Source: a virus. From it: a stretch of DNA of 20,854 nt. The translations under genes and the position numbers were made by a program. This document shows positions 1 through 7,932 of this stretch, one piece after another (position 1 is the stretch's first letter; the number at the start of each line of letters is the position of its first letter). Under the pieces are notes generated by a model. It had not been told where the DNA came from and searched no databases. It saw only the letters and a program-made list of their open reading frames with translations. The stretch covers positions 1-20,854 of IMG/VR virus record IMGVR_UViG_3300034198_002201, one strand, 5' to 3'.

Positions 1-1094
1 CGGTCGGTTTCCTCGGCTTGGGTGGCGAAGTTATCTTCGATACCCATCAACTTGCGGGATTCCTTGCTGGAGGCGTCGTACATACCTTTGCCCCCCTTCT
101 TCTTGTACTGAATGTTCTGCTTCGCGTACTGAAGGATTTGGTCCTGCATGTCAGGAGCAACACCCATCATCGTCAATTTGGAACGAGTAAGAGAGCCTGA
201 TGCAAACGCACTATCTACAAGTTTCTCGTTTGTTAGACCAGCGGACTTGACGATGTTCTGCATGACGGACTGCATGGAGTTCTGCTTGCCACCTACGCCA
301 ATAAGGCCACCGCCGCCCATGAGGAACATGCGGTTAGCAACAGGGGCGCTCGCTAGATTCTGAAGCATGTTGGCGGCGTCACCAGTTGATAGTGAGAAAC
401 CACTGTAGGTGCGCATTGCTTCAACGCTGGAAGCCTGTTGTGCGGCATTGATACCCGTGCGAGCCTGTAGACCCAGAAGGTCGTTGATACCACCCATACC
501 GAGGCGGTACTTGGTAAGGGGTTGGCGGTACTGATCCTGCACTTGCACTTGGCTCTTACCAGTCATTTGCTGATAGAGCACAGACATCCTGTCGGCGGAT
601 AGCGCGTAATCCCTACCTCTGTCTACCCGAGCGTCAATGACAGCCATCGCCTGCTGGACGGCGGCCGCCGCAACAGTCGCTCCCCTTGTTACGCCAGCGG
701 CGGTTATCCCACCACCGCCTCCACCACCGCCACCGAACTTGGACATCAAGTTCTTGATCATCCCCCCACCGCCGCCACCGCCACCGGGACCCGCGGGAGG
801 TGACGAGTTGCTGAAGGTGGCAACTGGGGTACTGCCGATGCTGGAGCCAGCACCGCCTGCGGATGGGCCTTGTACCGAACCTACAGCGGCAGCCGCTTTC
901 TTGGCCTCGGCCTCAACCGCTTGAAGTTCCTTGTGGAGTTTCTTCAGTTCCCCTGTGACAGACGCGAACGCACCACCAAGGTCTTTAACGCCCTTAACGT
1001 CTATGTTGAGACTCTGTGAGAGTCTGATCGCTTTGTTTAGTTTGGTCGCTTGTTGACCTGCCAAAGCGTCTTCATCTTGGGGAGGGGCCATCAT
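1..1094 (-). CDS. Tail tape-measure protein, N-terminal part (runs off the window)
   Basis: An uninterrupted frame of 364 codons opens at tandem ATG codons (1094 and 1091) and is still open at the left edge, so the C-terminus is missing. AAGGA lies just upstream. Residues 1-90 are charged and helix-rich (SLNIDVKGVKDLGGAF, then repeated K/E/A), which suits a coiled coil. Two pure glycine tracts, 8 residues at 104-111 and 9 at 121-129, flank the short segment MIKNLMSKF. Later residues are rich in Ala, Gln and Met. The position right after sheath, tube and tail assembly chaperone genes is where myoviruses keep the tape measure, which sets tail length and fills the tube lumen. The family call rests on gene order and composition, because no catalytic motif is expected. 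A different internal tail protein is possible but less likely. Confidence 0.72.
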   Translation of the reverse strand, partial: MMAPPQDEDALAGQQATKLNKAIRLSQSLNIDVKGVKDLGGAFASVTGELKKLHKELQAVEAEAKKAAAAVGSVQGPSAGGAGSSIGSTPVATFSNSSPPAGPGGGGGGGGMIKNLMSKFGGGGGGGGGITAAGVTRGATVAAAAVQQAMAVIDARVDRGRDYALSADRMSVLYQQMTGKSQVQVQDQYRQPLTKYRLGMGGINDLLGLQARTGINAAQQASSVEAMRTYSGFSLSTGDAANMLQNLASAPVANRMFLMGGGGLIGVGGKQNSMQSVMQNIVKSAGLTNEKLVDSAFASGSLTRSKLTMMGVAPDMQDQILQYAKQNIQYKKKGGKGMYDASSKESRKLMGIEDNFATQAEETD

Positions 1095-1100
1095 CAGTCC

Positions 1101-1295
1101 TTAGGTTTTGCGCCACCTAGCCATTTTAAACCAGTAGCGCCTCTGGCGAACAGTCATAGACTGAAGATCAGAAAGATTAAACCCATGGTAGACGGAGGCG
1201 ATCAGTTCGTATTCCCAGTACGTGTATTTTACATCAGCCAAATAGAAGGGACATCCAATTGAGATTAATGGGCATATCTTCCCCACAATGCGCAC
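1101..1295 (-). CDS. Second tail assembly chaperone frame (likely frameshift extension of the 1234-2034 gene)
   Basis: This frame overlaps the end of the preceding chaperone gene and ends 6 bases before the tape-measure start. Its only upstream initiator is a GTG at 1295; a TTG lies at 1241, and the first ATG is at about residue 29 of the frame. The part beyond the upstream stop, starting ADVKYTYWEYELIAS and ending in RQRRYWFKMARWRKT, is basic and aromatic and looks like real protein. Relative to the upstream gene it is in the +1 (equivalently -2) frame. Tailed phages commonly make a chaperone and a frameshifted longer form here (lambda G/GT, P2 E/E'); T4 uses separate gp26 and gp51. I infer that entry is by frameshift near 1234-1250, or by weak initiation at TTG 1241, which would give 46 residues. 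The exact slip site is not obvious. Confidence 0.55.
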   Translation of the reverse strand: MRIVGKICPLISIGCPFYLADVKYTYWEYELIASVYHGFNLSDLQSMTVRQRRYWFKMARWRKT

Positions 1296-2034
1296 ATTGG
1301 ACGTTCACCCCCTCCATCTTCGGACCCGCCTTGACTTCAAGGAGAGCCTTGATGAGTTTCCCGCGGTCAGCGAGAGAAAGGTTCTTAGCCCACTCTTCTG
1401 GAGTGGCTCCTGCCCTGTCTGCATCGGAGAGCAGAGCACAGCGTGAGAGCATGATGGTGTTCTGGGTCGCCGTTGATGACGAGTGCTTACCCACATAAGA
1501 ACTATCAGCCCCGGTTGGCATACGGAGGCGGATGAGGTTGCCCTTACGAAGGGTCACTTCCACGGGAGCATGGAGGTCGTGTTCTGGAACCTGTAGAGGA
1601 AAGTCTTCGTCTAGATCGACAACTACGTCATTCTTCTCGTTGCAGGAGCCGCAGCGCGCGATGTACTCGCGCTCCCTACCGTACGTGCACTTCACAATGC
1701 CAAGGAACAGTAGGTCACGGTCACCGATGGTGAGGTTCTCAACAACTTCCTTACTGTTAGCCGGTGTAAGTAAGTTGTTACCTATCCGAACGACCGCCCT
1801 ACTGAGCAGGGCTGTCATATAGTCGGCGTAAGTGACAGTGGCTTTTGTTTCAAGGCTCGCCAAGTACTCCTCATCAGCGCCCGTGAGTTCACGGACCTCT
1901 GCCTCGGTGTGCCATTCATTCGACACAGGGTCGTACACACCCCGTTGGAGTGTGACGATAGAGGGAAGTGGCAACCCTATTTCTGGTGCGTCTTCTTTAA
2001 GAAGGTTTTCAACGGAACCTTGTGTTGTACTCAT
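1234..2034 (-). CDS. Tail assembly chaperone / T4 gp26-like baseplate-hub protein
   Basis: This encodes 266 residues. The ATG at 2034 is preceded by AGGGAG at good spacing. Two CxxC pairs are visible: C128/C131 (RCGSCN) and C247/C250 (QCAHCGED), which could together bind a zinc ion. The middle (residues 100-140) reads as a helix followed by a short beta region after GIVKCTYGREREYIARC. In T4-like phages the gp26 family carries similar cysteine pairs and sits before the tape measure; I recall that resemblance and have not tested it by search. The gene lies 21 bases after the tube gene, and its last 20 codons overlap another frame that continues the coding potential to the tape-measure gene. Together these suggest a chaperone pair that binds the tape-measure protein during tail assembly. 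Confidence 0.65.
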   Translation of the reverse strand: MSTTQGSVENLLKEDAPEIGLPLPSIVTLQRGVYDPVSNEWHTEAEVRELTGADEEYLASLETKATVTYADYMTALLSRAVVRIGNNLLTPANSKEVVENLTIGDRDLLFLGIVKCTYGREREYIARCGSCNEKNDVVVDLDEDFPLQVPEHDLHAPVEVTLRKGNLIRLRMPTGADSSYVGKHSSSTATQNTIMLSRCALLSDADRAGATPEEWAKNLSLADRGKLIKALLEVKAGPKMEGVNVQCAHCGEDMPINLNWMSLLFG

Positions 2035-2055
2035 ATTGCTCCCTGTAGTGGGTTA

Positions 2056-2661
2056 TCAACCAGTGAGGCTGGCGAGGCTTCCAACATCTTGTTCGTTCCA
2101 CGCTACCACAAACCCTTCGTGGTGGAGAACTAGTTGCTGGATCATGATACCACTATCACCAGCGTTTAGGTCGCTTACAGAGTAGGAGCCGGGGAAGCAG
2201 TCGAACAGTTTGAAACCCCAGCGGGCTGAGCCAAGGTTTTCCTTGGGGCCTGAAGGGGAACCGGGGGTAGCGTAGGAGCCAGACGAGATGGGGTGGTCAT
2301 ACACCTTGACCAGAACGTCACAACGGTAGTCGTTGTTGGTCGCAGTGCTGAGACCCGACGCTTGGTTCCACGCGTGGAGGAACTGCTGCCACTTGTAGAG
2401 TTGGTCTTGCTTCTCAAACACGCCGCGGCTGAGGGTCACTGGGGCGAAGTCTGACTGCCCAAGGAACTTGTGTGGGTGCGTGTTCATGCCACCTTCGCGG
2501 TAGCCCACCATCTCGTTGTTGACGGTGAGACCGGAAACGACAGCGAACCCAAGGTTACCCAAACCCTCAGTTGCCTTACCGAGGCCATCACCATTTGAAG
2601 TGATGATGGAAACTCGGAACTTAAAGTTACGGATAGGGTCTGTTTTTGCTGAACGGGCCAT
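2056..2661 (-). CDS. Tail tube protein (T4 gp19-like)
   Basis: This is a 201-residue protein and the expected partner of the sheath, whose gene ends 18 bases upstream. Typical tube features are present. RNFKFRVSI lies near the N-terminus, followed by GFAVVSGL, then YREGGMNTHPHKFLG (about residues 54-68), then VTLSRGVF; this succession is characteristic of the contractile-tail tube family. The C-terminal half carries WGFKLFDCFPGSYSVSDLNAG and ends in a beta hairpin. It forms the inner hexameric tube through which DNA passes after sheath contraction. The ATG at 2661 has AAAGGAGAA upstream with about 7 bases of spacing, which suits a highly translated structural gene. The family assignment is confident. 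Confidence 0.93.
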   Translation of the reverse strand: MARSAKTDPIRNFKFRVSIITSNGDGLGKATEGLGNLGFAVVSGLTVNNEMVGYREGGMNTHPHKFLGQSDFAPVTLSRGVFEKQDQLYKWQQFLHAWNQASGLSTATNNDYRCDVLVKVYDHPISSGSYATPGSPSGPKENLGSARWGFKLFDCFPGSYSVSDLNAGDSGIMIQQLVLHHEGFVVAWNEQDVGSLASLTG

Positions 2662-2679
2662 GTGATTAGTTCTCCTTTA

Positions 2680-4194
2680 TCAGAGGGTTGACGCTGCGTT
2701 TGAGCCGCCAGTCCATTGGCTGACGGAGATGACGATGTACTCGGCTGGGTACTGGAGGGCTACGCCAACCTCTAGACGGACCTCACCTTGGGCGATGGTC
2801 TCGTCAGTGTTGTTGGTTTCGTCACAGATTATGTAGAACGCTTCGGCAGCGTTGCGCCCCTTGAGGCCACCCGCCCGCCAGAACTGGTTCAAGAAACTGG
2901 AAGAGCGGATTGACACCGAGGCCCACAGACGGTCGTCGTTAGGCTCAAACACGGCGTATGACGTAAGGTCCTTGAGGCCCTGCTTGACGTAGTTGAGCGA
3001 CCGACGGATCGGGATGTACTTACCGGGGGAGGTCTTATCAAGGGTGCGAGCACCGTTGATAATAATGCCACCACCGGGGACTGCCTTGAACACGTTCACA
3101 CCGTAGGTGTCATACAAGGTGCCTGCCTGTGCGGCGGTTGGCTTGGTGCCGTACAGACCGAAGGCGTTGCGAACGTCGGTGGTGAAACCGGCTGGGGCCT
3201 TTGCTACGGTGCGGGCTACTTCGGTACGAACGAACGCACCCATGACAGCGCCACCGGGGTAGGTGTCACGGATTGCGGCAGGACCGCTCTTGGCAGGGTC
3301 GGCCATCTTCAGCATCGGGTAGTACACCGCTGCGTAGGATGAGGACGTGTAGAGGTTGGCCACGGTTGAGCCGTAGTCGCTTGGTGCGGCGGTGGTGGGG
3401 TCGATTACCACGAAGGAGTTGCCACGTGACTCAGCCTTACCGATAAGCAGGTTGACAGTAGCGGTGTCAGTCACGCCGGGGGCGTTGATGAGGAGAACAC
3501 CTTCTAATGCCTCCAACTTGTCGGCAGCCGCTTGGTAGTCAACGGCAGCACCGCCGCTGGCCCCACCTGCGAGTGGTACAGCAGCAGTCGTATAGGGGAC
3601 CCACGTTGAGGCGGCGGTCTTGGCACCTGAGGGGACGGTAACGGTGATGAACTTGCTGAAGTTGTTCAGCACCGCCTCTAGGTATCGGTTATTGGAGGGG
3701 TCGGTTGATACCTCATTCCAGCGCTCAACCTCAACGCCGTTGAGGAGGATTGAGAGGTTGAAGGTTGGGATTTGGGTTGCCGTTGCAGCGGTGCCACCAG
3801 AGGTGGTCCGCAGTGAAAGGCTGTTGCCCCAAGTACCACGGCTGTTGGCGGTGCCGGTGAAGAGGCTGCCCGAGGCTGCGCCCGAGCCGTTGGGGTAGTA
3901 GGGCATAACAACCGAAGCAGCAGCCGCTGAGGCGTTGGTAGCGCGGATGATGTAAGCGTCGCGGCCACCGTTTGCAAAGTAGTGGTACACGCTGTAGGGC
4001 AGTTCGTAACCGGTCTCAGCGTCGTCGTAGTAGTTCTTGAATGCTGACCACGAGTTGATGAGGGTGGGTGTTTCTGGACCACGAGGGGCGGTGCCGATGA
4101 AGGCTGCGATTGACTGCGTGGTGTTTGAGCGGTTTACGTTCTGAACCAGTGGTGATTCTGATACGTATACACCGGGTACTGAATAGGTAGCCAT
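2680..4194 (-). CDS. Contractile tail sheath protein
   Basis: This encodes 504 residues, a usual sheath length. The N-terminus MATYSVPGVYVSES followed by AAFIGTAPRGPETPT is the standard sheath opening, in which the N-terminal arm links neighbouring subunits. The middle contains an Ala/Gly/Thr-rich, probably surface-exposed region (about residues 95-220). The C-terminal domain has the conserved series YIPIRRSLNYVKQGL, VFEPNDDRLW, FLNQFWRAGGLKGRNAAEAF and EYIVISVSQW. The sheath surrounds the tube and contracts to drive it into the cell. Its ATG shares one base with the stop of the preceding gene (TAATG), and GGAGGT lies inside that gene, so translation is likely coupled. Its presence identifies the phage as a myovirus. 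Confidence 0.97.
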   Translation of the reverse strand: MATYSVPGVYVSESPLVQNVNRSNTTQSIAAFIGTAPRGPETPTLINSWSAFKNYYDDAETGYELPYSVYHYFANGGRDAYIIRATNASAAAASVVMPYYPNGSGAASGSLFTGTANSRGTWGNSLSLRTTSGGTAATATQIPTFNLSILLNGVEVERWNEVSTDPSNNRYLEAVLNNFSKFITVTVPSGAKTAASTWVPYTTAAVPLAGGASGGAAVDYQAAADKLEALEGVLLINAPGVTDTATVNLLIGKAESRGNSFVVIDPTTAAPSDYGSTVANLYTSSSYAAVYYPMLKMADPAKSGPAAIRDTYPGGAVMGAFVRTEVARTVAKAPAGFTTDVRNAFGLYGTKPTAAQAGTLYDTYGVNVFKAVPGGGIIINGARTLDKTSPGKYIPIRRSLNYVKQGLKDLTSYAVFEPNDDRLWASVSIRSSSFLNQFWRAGGLKGRNAAEAFYIICDETNNTDETIAQGEVRLEVGVALQYPAEYIVISVSQWTGGSNAASTL

Positions 4195-4892
4195 TAAAAG
4201 ACCTCCGAAATTGTCGGGTAGGGATTAAACGGGGACGGGTCGTGCGGAACTTGTAGGTCTTTTGAAACGTGTGTTGATCTTTGAATCGCTTCCAATTCCG
4301 ACTGTGGAATCTCGGCGGTCATTTGTATTGTGAAGACTTTTCTAAAGATACGCTTTCGGTATCCAGTTTCGATATCAAGAAGATCGGAGTTCGTCCACCC
4401 TAGAAGATCGAAGCGACGGGCGGTCCCATCAACATCTACTAGGATCGAACCCCGCCTAAAGGGTACTACATATCGTATCATTTTCGACACTAGTTGCCTG
4501 TCATGGATGGCGCTACGGCAGTATGTAGATACTTGGTACGTAAGATAAATGGGGATAAACGAGTCAGACCGGAGGTACCCCGGGCCGACTACAGTCGCCG
4601 CTAACCCAGCCTCGTCCATCTCAGACGGCCAGTAAGCCAAGGACTCCGAGGGCGGGAGTGTGTCGTGCTGGTCGTAGTAGTAGTACGACTCGGACAGTTG
4701 CAGTTCTCGCGCGTGCGAGAGACCAACCTGTTCTATGGTTATGAATGGGTAATCCTTCTCGGTCTCCACTTCGGGATAACGGAAGAAGACCTTTACGGGG
4801 CGTTGGGCCTTACGGTCGTCTGTGACGGTAAGACCTGAGAACCGCTGCTTCACAGCAGCGTCCTCTGCGAAGAAGAGTCCTACGGCGGTCAT
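4194..4892 (-). CDS. Probable tail completion / tail terminator protein
   Basis: This encodes 232 residues. It starts within ATGA overlapping the stop of the 4889-5263 gene and ends at TAATG overlapping the sheath start, so it is locked into the neck-sheath operon. No family motif is certain. Visible features are an N-terminal alpha/beta-looking segment with KVFFRYPEVETEKDYPFITIEQVGL, a run of tyrosines (SYYYYDQHD), and a central beta-rich part (FIPIYLTYQVSTYCRS, RRGSILVDVDG). In siphoviruses and myoviruses with the common type 1 neck, the gene just before the major tail genes encodes the tail completion protein that caps the tube and joins it to the neck. The function here is inferred from position; a baseplate or other virion role cannot be excluded. 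Confidence 0.6.
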   Translation of the reverse strand: MTAVGLFFAEDAAVKQRFSGLTVTDDRKAQRPVKVFFRYPEVETEKDYPFITIEQVGLSHARELQLSESYYYYDQHDTLPPSESLAYWPSEMDEAGLAATVVGPGYLRSDSFIPIYLTYQVSTYCRSAIHDRQLVSKMIRYVVPFRRGSILVDVDGTARRFDLLGWTNSDLLDIETGYRKRIFRKVFTIQMTAEIPQSELEAIQRSTHVSKDLQVPHDPSPFNPYPTISEVF

Positions 4893-5263
4893 GAGTGCTT
4901 CGCCATCTTGGCCGCTATCTTGGCGGGCAGTTGCTGGGAAGCCTCAACGGCAGCGTTGCGGAGAACAGCAGAGGGGGAACGGGACTCATCCCCGTACTCA
5001 AGGGACGTAGCCGCGGGAGACGCAGAGAAGGTGACCTCAAAGGTGGAGGGGTCAAACTCAATGTTGATTGAGTTGGCCAGTTCTCCCCAAGTCGACCGGG
5101 CGTGGTCACGAACCGTCTTCTCGTACTCAGCCAGCGCCTCGTTGATGGCTTGAGTCAGCATCGCCACATAGTTGTTGTCGTAAAAGTCGAACAAGTGTGA
5201 GAATGCGGGGACGCCCGAGATGATAGAACCAGAGGTTTTGGAAGTATTGGAAAAAGCCTTCAT
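4889..5263 (-). CDS. Probable neck protein (HK97 gp10-like position)
   Basis: This encodes 124 residues from an ATG at 5263, with GGAG about 8 bases upstream. The N-terminal half is helical (NNYVAMLTQAINEALAEYEKTVRDHARSTW). A beta segment (INIEFDPSTFEVTFSASP) follows, then LEYGDESRSPSAVLRNAA and a C-terminal helix. The pattern of helix, beta hairpin, LEYG motif and final helix resembles the HK97 gp10 group, small proteins that sit between head closure and tail completion in many phages. That likeness is from memory and weak in sequence. The 4-base ATGA overlap with the next gene supports co-translation with the tail completion candidate. Confidence 0.55.
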   Translation of the reverse strand: MKAFSNTSKTSGSIISGVPAFSHLFDFYDNNYVAMLTQAINEALAEYEKTVRDHARSTWGELANSINIEFDPSTFEVTFSASPAATSLEYGDESRSPSAVLRNAAVEASQQLPAKIAAKMAKHS

Positions 5264-5321
5264 GGCTAACTCCGGTTCTAGGCGTTGTCTATCTCAAACG
5301 CGCATCTGAGACATCTCTATA

Positions 5322-5861
5322 TTACCCTAATACCGGAAGGTTTGCGGGCCACGGAGGGTCTGAAATACCCAGCGGAGCAGGGCCGGGATCGTTGACAAGT
5401 TCTTGATCAACAACCACTTCAAGACCTTGGATGAGAATGAACACGTCATCCCGCAAGCGGCCACGGACTCGGTAGTCGAATACGGTGTAGTACCTGCCGT
5501 CGTACAAGTACATGTCATTCAGGTGGTGGGAGTACTCGTGGGGGTTCGACACCCCAGCGTCGCGCATGTCCTTGAGGGATATGAACAGGTTCATGGTCTG
5601 GACTACTTGGCGGGCCTCGGGGATGGCGCGCTTCTGGTCTTCGTTCTCAGCGACCAGTAGGGTGGGGACGATAACACCGGGACGGTACGACTTACCAGAA
5701 ACGTCAGGACGACCTTCGTCGTAGATGTCGTCATAGACACTTGAGATGCTGGGTTCCGTACCAAGGACGATGAACTCGTACCACACCACAGACTCACCGG
5801 CAGTGTGGTGGTGCACCCTGAAGTGCTTGTTTATGAGGTCAAGTTCACGACGTATGTCCAT
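5322..5861 (-). CDS. Probable head-closure (stopper) or neck protein
   Basis: This encodes 179 residues. The ATG at 5861 lies 7 bases after the stop of the adaptor candidate, with TGAGG upstream. The central region GVIVPTLLVAENEDQKRAIPEARQ is followed by a compact beta part, MYLYDGRYYTVFDYRVRG then DDVFILIQGLEVVV. Stopper proteins are typically small beta-barrel proteins with a Y-D-G-x-Y-Y-T-V-like strand, and the gene holds the second place in an adaptor, closure, neck, completion series. This role is inferred mostly from order. The C-terminal tail is Pro-rich (DPGPAPLGISDPPWPANLP). A 58-base gap to the next gene carries only a weak 5 bp stem and no clear promoter. Confidence 0.55.
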   Translation of the reverse strand: MDIRRELDLINKHFRVHHHTAGESVVWYEFIVLGTEPSISSVYDDIYDEGRPDVSGKSYRPGVIVPTLLVAENEDQKRAIPEARQVVQTMNLFISLKDMRDAGVSNPHEYSHHLNDMYLYDGRYYTVFDYRVRGRLRDDVFILIQGLEVVVDQELVNDPGPAPLGISDPPWPANLPVLG

Positions 5862-5868
5862 GGCTGCC

Positions 5869-6675
5869 TCAGTAGTAAGTGCTGGTGCTGGTGGTACCGG
5901 CGCTGGGTGGGAGTGTGTCTACGAATACATCAGTACGTAGTGAGTCTTCCTTGGTCTCATTCGGAAGAACACCTTCGTCAATCTTCGGCCACAGCCGCTC
6001 AAGCGGCGCGTAATCTCCCAGTTCCTGAGACTTGTAGATGGGAACCAGTTTGTTCGTGGTGCGAGAAATGCGGCGCAGGTTGAATACTTCGATACGGTCA
6101 AGACCGATGTTGAGGGCTGTGGCATGGCGCTGGTATTCGGCCTCCCACTGGGAGAGCAGCGACTGCACCATCCTGAATCGCTGGCTGGCTGGGATGTGCA
6201 CGGATTCAGAAGTAATTACGTCGATGTCACGGCTATATTCCGTCATCAATGCCCACAAGCATTCGACTATTGCTGCGATACCAATCGCGTTGATAACCAC
6301 GTCGGTAAGGTTTGATAGCGATGTTTCTAGCGCTATCAGGTGCTTTTCGATGGCCCTCTTCGTATAGAAGTTTAGGTCATCGGGGGTTACCCATTCATAG
6401 TAGTAACCCTCTATAAGGAGTTCGGCACCGACAGGAGCGGACTCCGCTAGACGGAGAACACCGTTACGAACATCCAAACTGTATTCAGCAGCGGACAGCG
6501 CTGAAGCCGCGCCACCGGAAGGCATGTACACCGCAACATAAAGGCTGTTGGAGTCGACGTTGACATGTCCTAGTTGATAGGTGCGGCCAGCGACAGCAAG
6601 GGACGTTTGGAAGAACCTAGGGAAGTCTCGCAGATAAGTTCTAGCGATGTTTGCTACATCATCAAAAGTTGCCAT
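5869..6675 (-). CDS. Probable head-tail adaptor / neck protein
   Basis: This encodes 268 residues and is the first gene of the neck block. The N-terminus (DDVANIARTYLRDFPRFFQ) is a helix of a sort common in phage connector proteins. A beta region follows (YQLGHVNVDSNSLYVAVYMP, then EYSLDVRNGVLRLAESAP and IEGYYYEW), then long helices (about residues 100-200, including NFYTKRAIEKHLIALE and FRMVQSLLSQWEAEYQRHA). The C-terminal 30 residues are low in order and Thr/Ser-rich, ending in TSTSTYY. Adaptors bind below the portal. I infer the role from position and from general resemblance to actinophage head-to-tail adaptors. AAGGT lies about 10 bases before the ATG, a weaker ribosome site than its neighbours have. 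Confidence 0.55.
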   Translation of the reverse strand: MATFDDVANIARTYLRDFPRFFQTSLAVAGRTYQLGHVNVDSNSLYVAVYMPSGGAASALSAAEYSLDVRNGVLRLAESAPVGAELLIEGYYYEWVTPDDLNFYTKRAIEKHLIALETSLSNLTDVVINAIGIAAIVECLWALMTEYSRDIDVITSESVHIPASQRFRMVQSLLSQWEAEYQRHATALNIGLDRIEVFNLRRISRTTNKLVPIYKSQELGDYAPLERLWPKIDEGVLPNETKEDSLRTDVFVDTLPPSAGTTSTSTYY

Positions 6676-6691
6676 AACTATAGTCTACCTT

Positions 6692-7930
6692 CTACTCACA
6701 ACCGTAGTGGTCGGCTATTGTTTGCAGTTCTGTGGCTGTCAGTGCACGTCTAAAGAATCCAGTGGCGTACAACTCAAAGCAGGCAGCCCAAGCAGAGTTG
6801 CCGATGTTTCCTCCGGTCTGTAAAAACCCACCACCCGCGACCCCCTGCATACCCTTGGTCGTTGTTGCCGAGGTTGTTTGACCGTAAGGTGTGGAGTTGA
6901 TGTAGATGTTGACAGCCCTTCCTTGGGAGTTGACAACCATTGCTAATAGGATTCGTTTTCCCAGTGTGTTTCTCCCAGTCGACAAGTCGGCCGACCAGTT
7001 GACTACGGAAGTTTGTAGGCCATTACAGATTCCGGTAGCCCCCCCATAAGACCACTGGCCGGTTGATGGGAAGGCCACACTCAACGACCACCGAGGGTTT
7101 GTTGCGTCTGAGCCATTAGGATACTTTAAACCCCACGCTAAGTAGTCTCCATATACACCTGCTTGAGCAAAATGGCGCACCACAGCAAACACGGTCATGT
7201 TGTTACCGCTGGTGATATCGAAGGTACCACCCGCAGTTGTGCATTCCCATCTAGAAGCCACGTTATCGTTCTTTGCGCCCATAGCAAAGAAGGGTAATCC
7301 ACCCTTTTCTATAGAACGCACTATGGATGGGCGAACGTAGTTGCTAACGGTGCTGTTATAGGAGATAGTCCATGCAACTCCGTAGTTATCGGTGTACCCA
7401 AAAGACGCAGTATCGTTGGTTACAAATTCGGCAACGACAGCAGTATTAATATCCAGAAGCGATACCTTTACCCATCTGCCTGCGCTCTCAAAAGTGAACG
7501 TAGCCCCGCCCGTCACCGCCCCTGATATAGAGGTGTTGGAAACGTCATAAGCGATATAGAAAACGGCGTCGACAGGAGCAGTGCATTGCAAGAACTCGTT
7601 GGCGTTGTTCTTACCTAGGAAGTACAAGTAGTCTTGTGTTTCAGGAGTTAGGTAGATAAAAGGGTTGGCCGTGTTGCGTGTGAAGTTAGCGCATGGTCCT
7701 GCTGTACCAAGGTTGCGCCACACACGACTGCTGTCAGAGTACACAGAGGCGTCCCACCAACCCTCTGCTCCAGATAGCAGACGGGAACCGGGGCTTGGGT
7801 TTAGACGTGAGTGTCTAGGCCACGCGGCCCAGCCATAGCCGCTGTTTCCGTGGGAACTGCGCTGCCACCCCGAGCCTGCGTTCTGTGGGGGCTGCACAAC
7901 CCCCGGCCAACCTACGGGGGAGTTGTTCAT
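6692..7930 (-). CDS. LamG/concanavalin-like virion surface protein
   Basis: This encodes 412 residues. The N-terminal 60 residues are Gly/Ser/Trp/Pro-rich and probably an attachment or linker region. The next part opens with AEGWWDASVYSDSSRVWRNL, a phrase often seen before jelly-roll domains. The C-terminal half looks like a LamG or concanavalin-type beta sandwich, with NNMTVFAVVRHFA strands and the closing signature YATGFFRRALTATELQTIAD, typical of LamG-like domains. Such domains bind sugars on the host or in the environment. The start at 7930 is 2 bases after the stop of the preceding gene, and the purine-rich site GGTGGTGA lies inside that gene, so translation may be coupled. Whether it decorates head, neck or tail is unknown. 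Confidence 0.75.
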   Translation of the reverse strand: MNNSPVGWPGVVQPPQNAGSGWQRSSHGNSGYGWAAWPRHSRLNPSPGSRLLSGAEGWWDASVYSDSSRVWRNLGTAGPCANFTRNTANPFIYLTPETQDYLYFLGKNNANEFLQCTAPVDAVFYIAYDVSNTSISGAVTGGATFTFESAGRWVKVSLLDINTAVVAEFVTNDTASFGYTDNYGVAWTISYNSTVSNYVRPSIVRSIEKGGLPFFAMGAKNDNVASRWECTTAGGTFDITSGNNMTVFAVVRHFAQAGVYGDYLAWGLKYPNGSDATNPRWSLSVAFPSTGQWSYGGATGICNGLQTSVVNWSADLSTGRNTLGKRILLAMVVNSQGRAVNIYINSTPYGQTTSATTTKGMQGVAGGGFLQTGGNIGNSAWAACFELYATGFFRRALTATELQTIADHYGCE

Positions 7931-7932
7931 CC

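Noticed and set aside
637-924. Plus-strand frame with long poly-proline runs
   Set aside because: It is the complement of the poly-glycine tracts of the tape measure on the minus strand; no ribosome site and no plus-strand genes nearby.
3678-4082. Minus-strand 134-codon frame inside the sheath gene
   Set aside because: Low-complexity Thr/Pro/Ser shadow in another frame of a confident sheath gene.
5281-5330. Possible hairpin between TCTCA and TGAGA in the 58-base gap
   Set aside because: The stem is only 5 bp with a 10-base loop and no U-tract, so it is not supported as a terminator.
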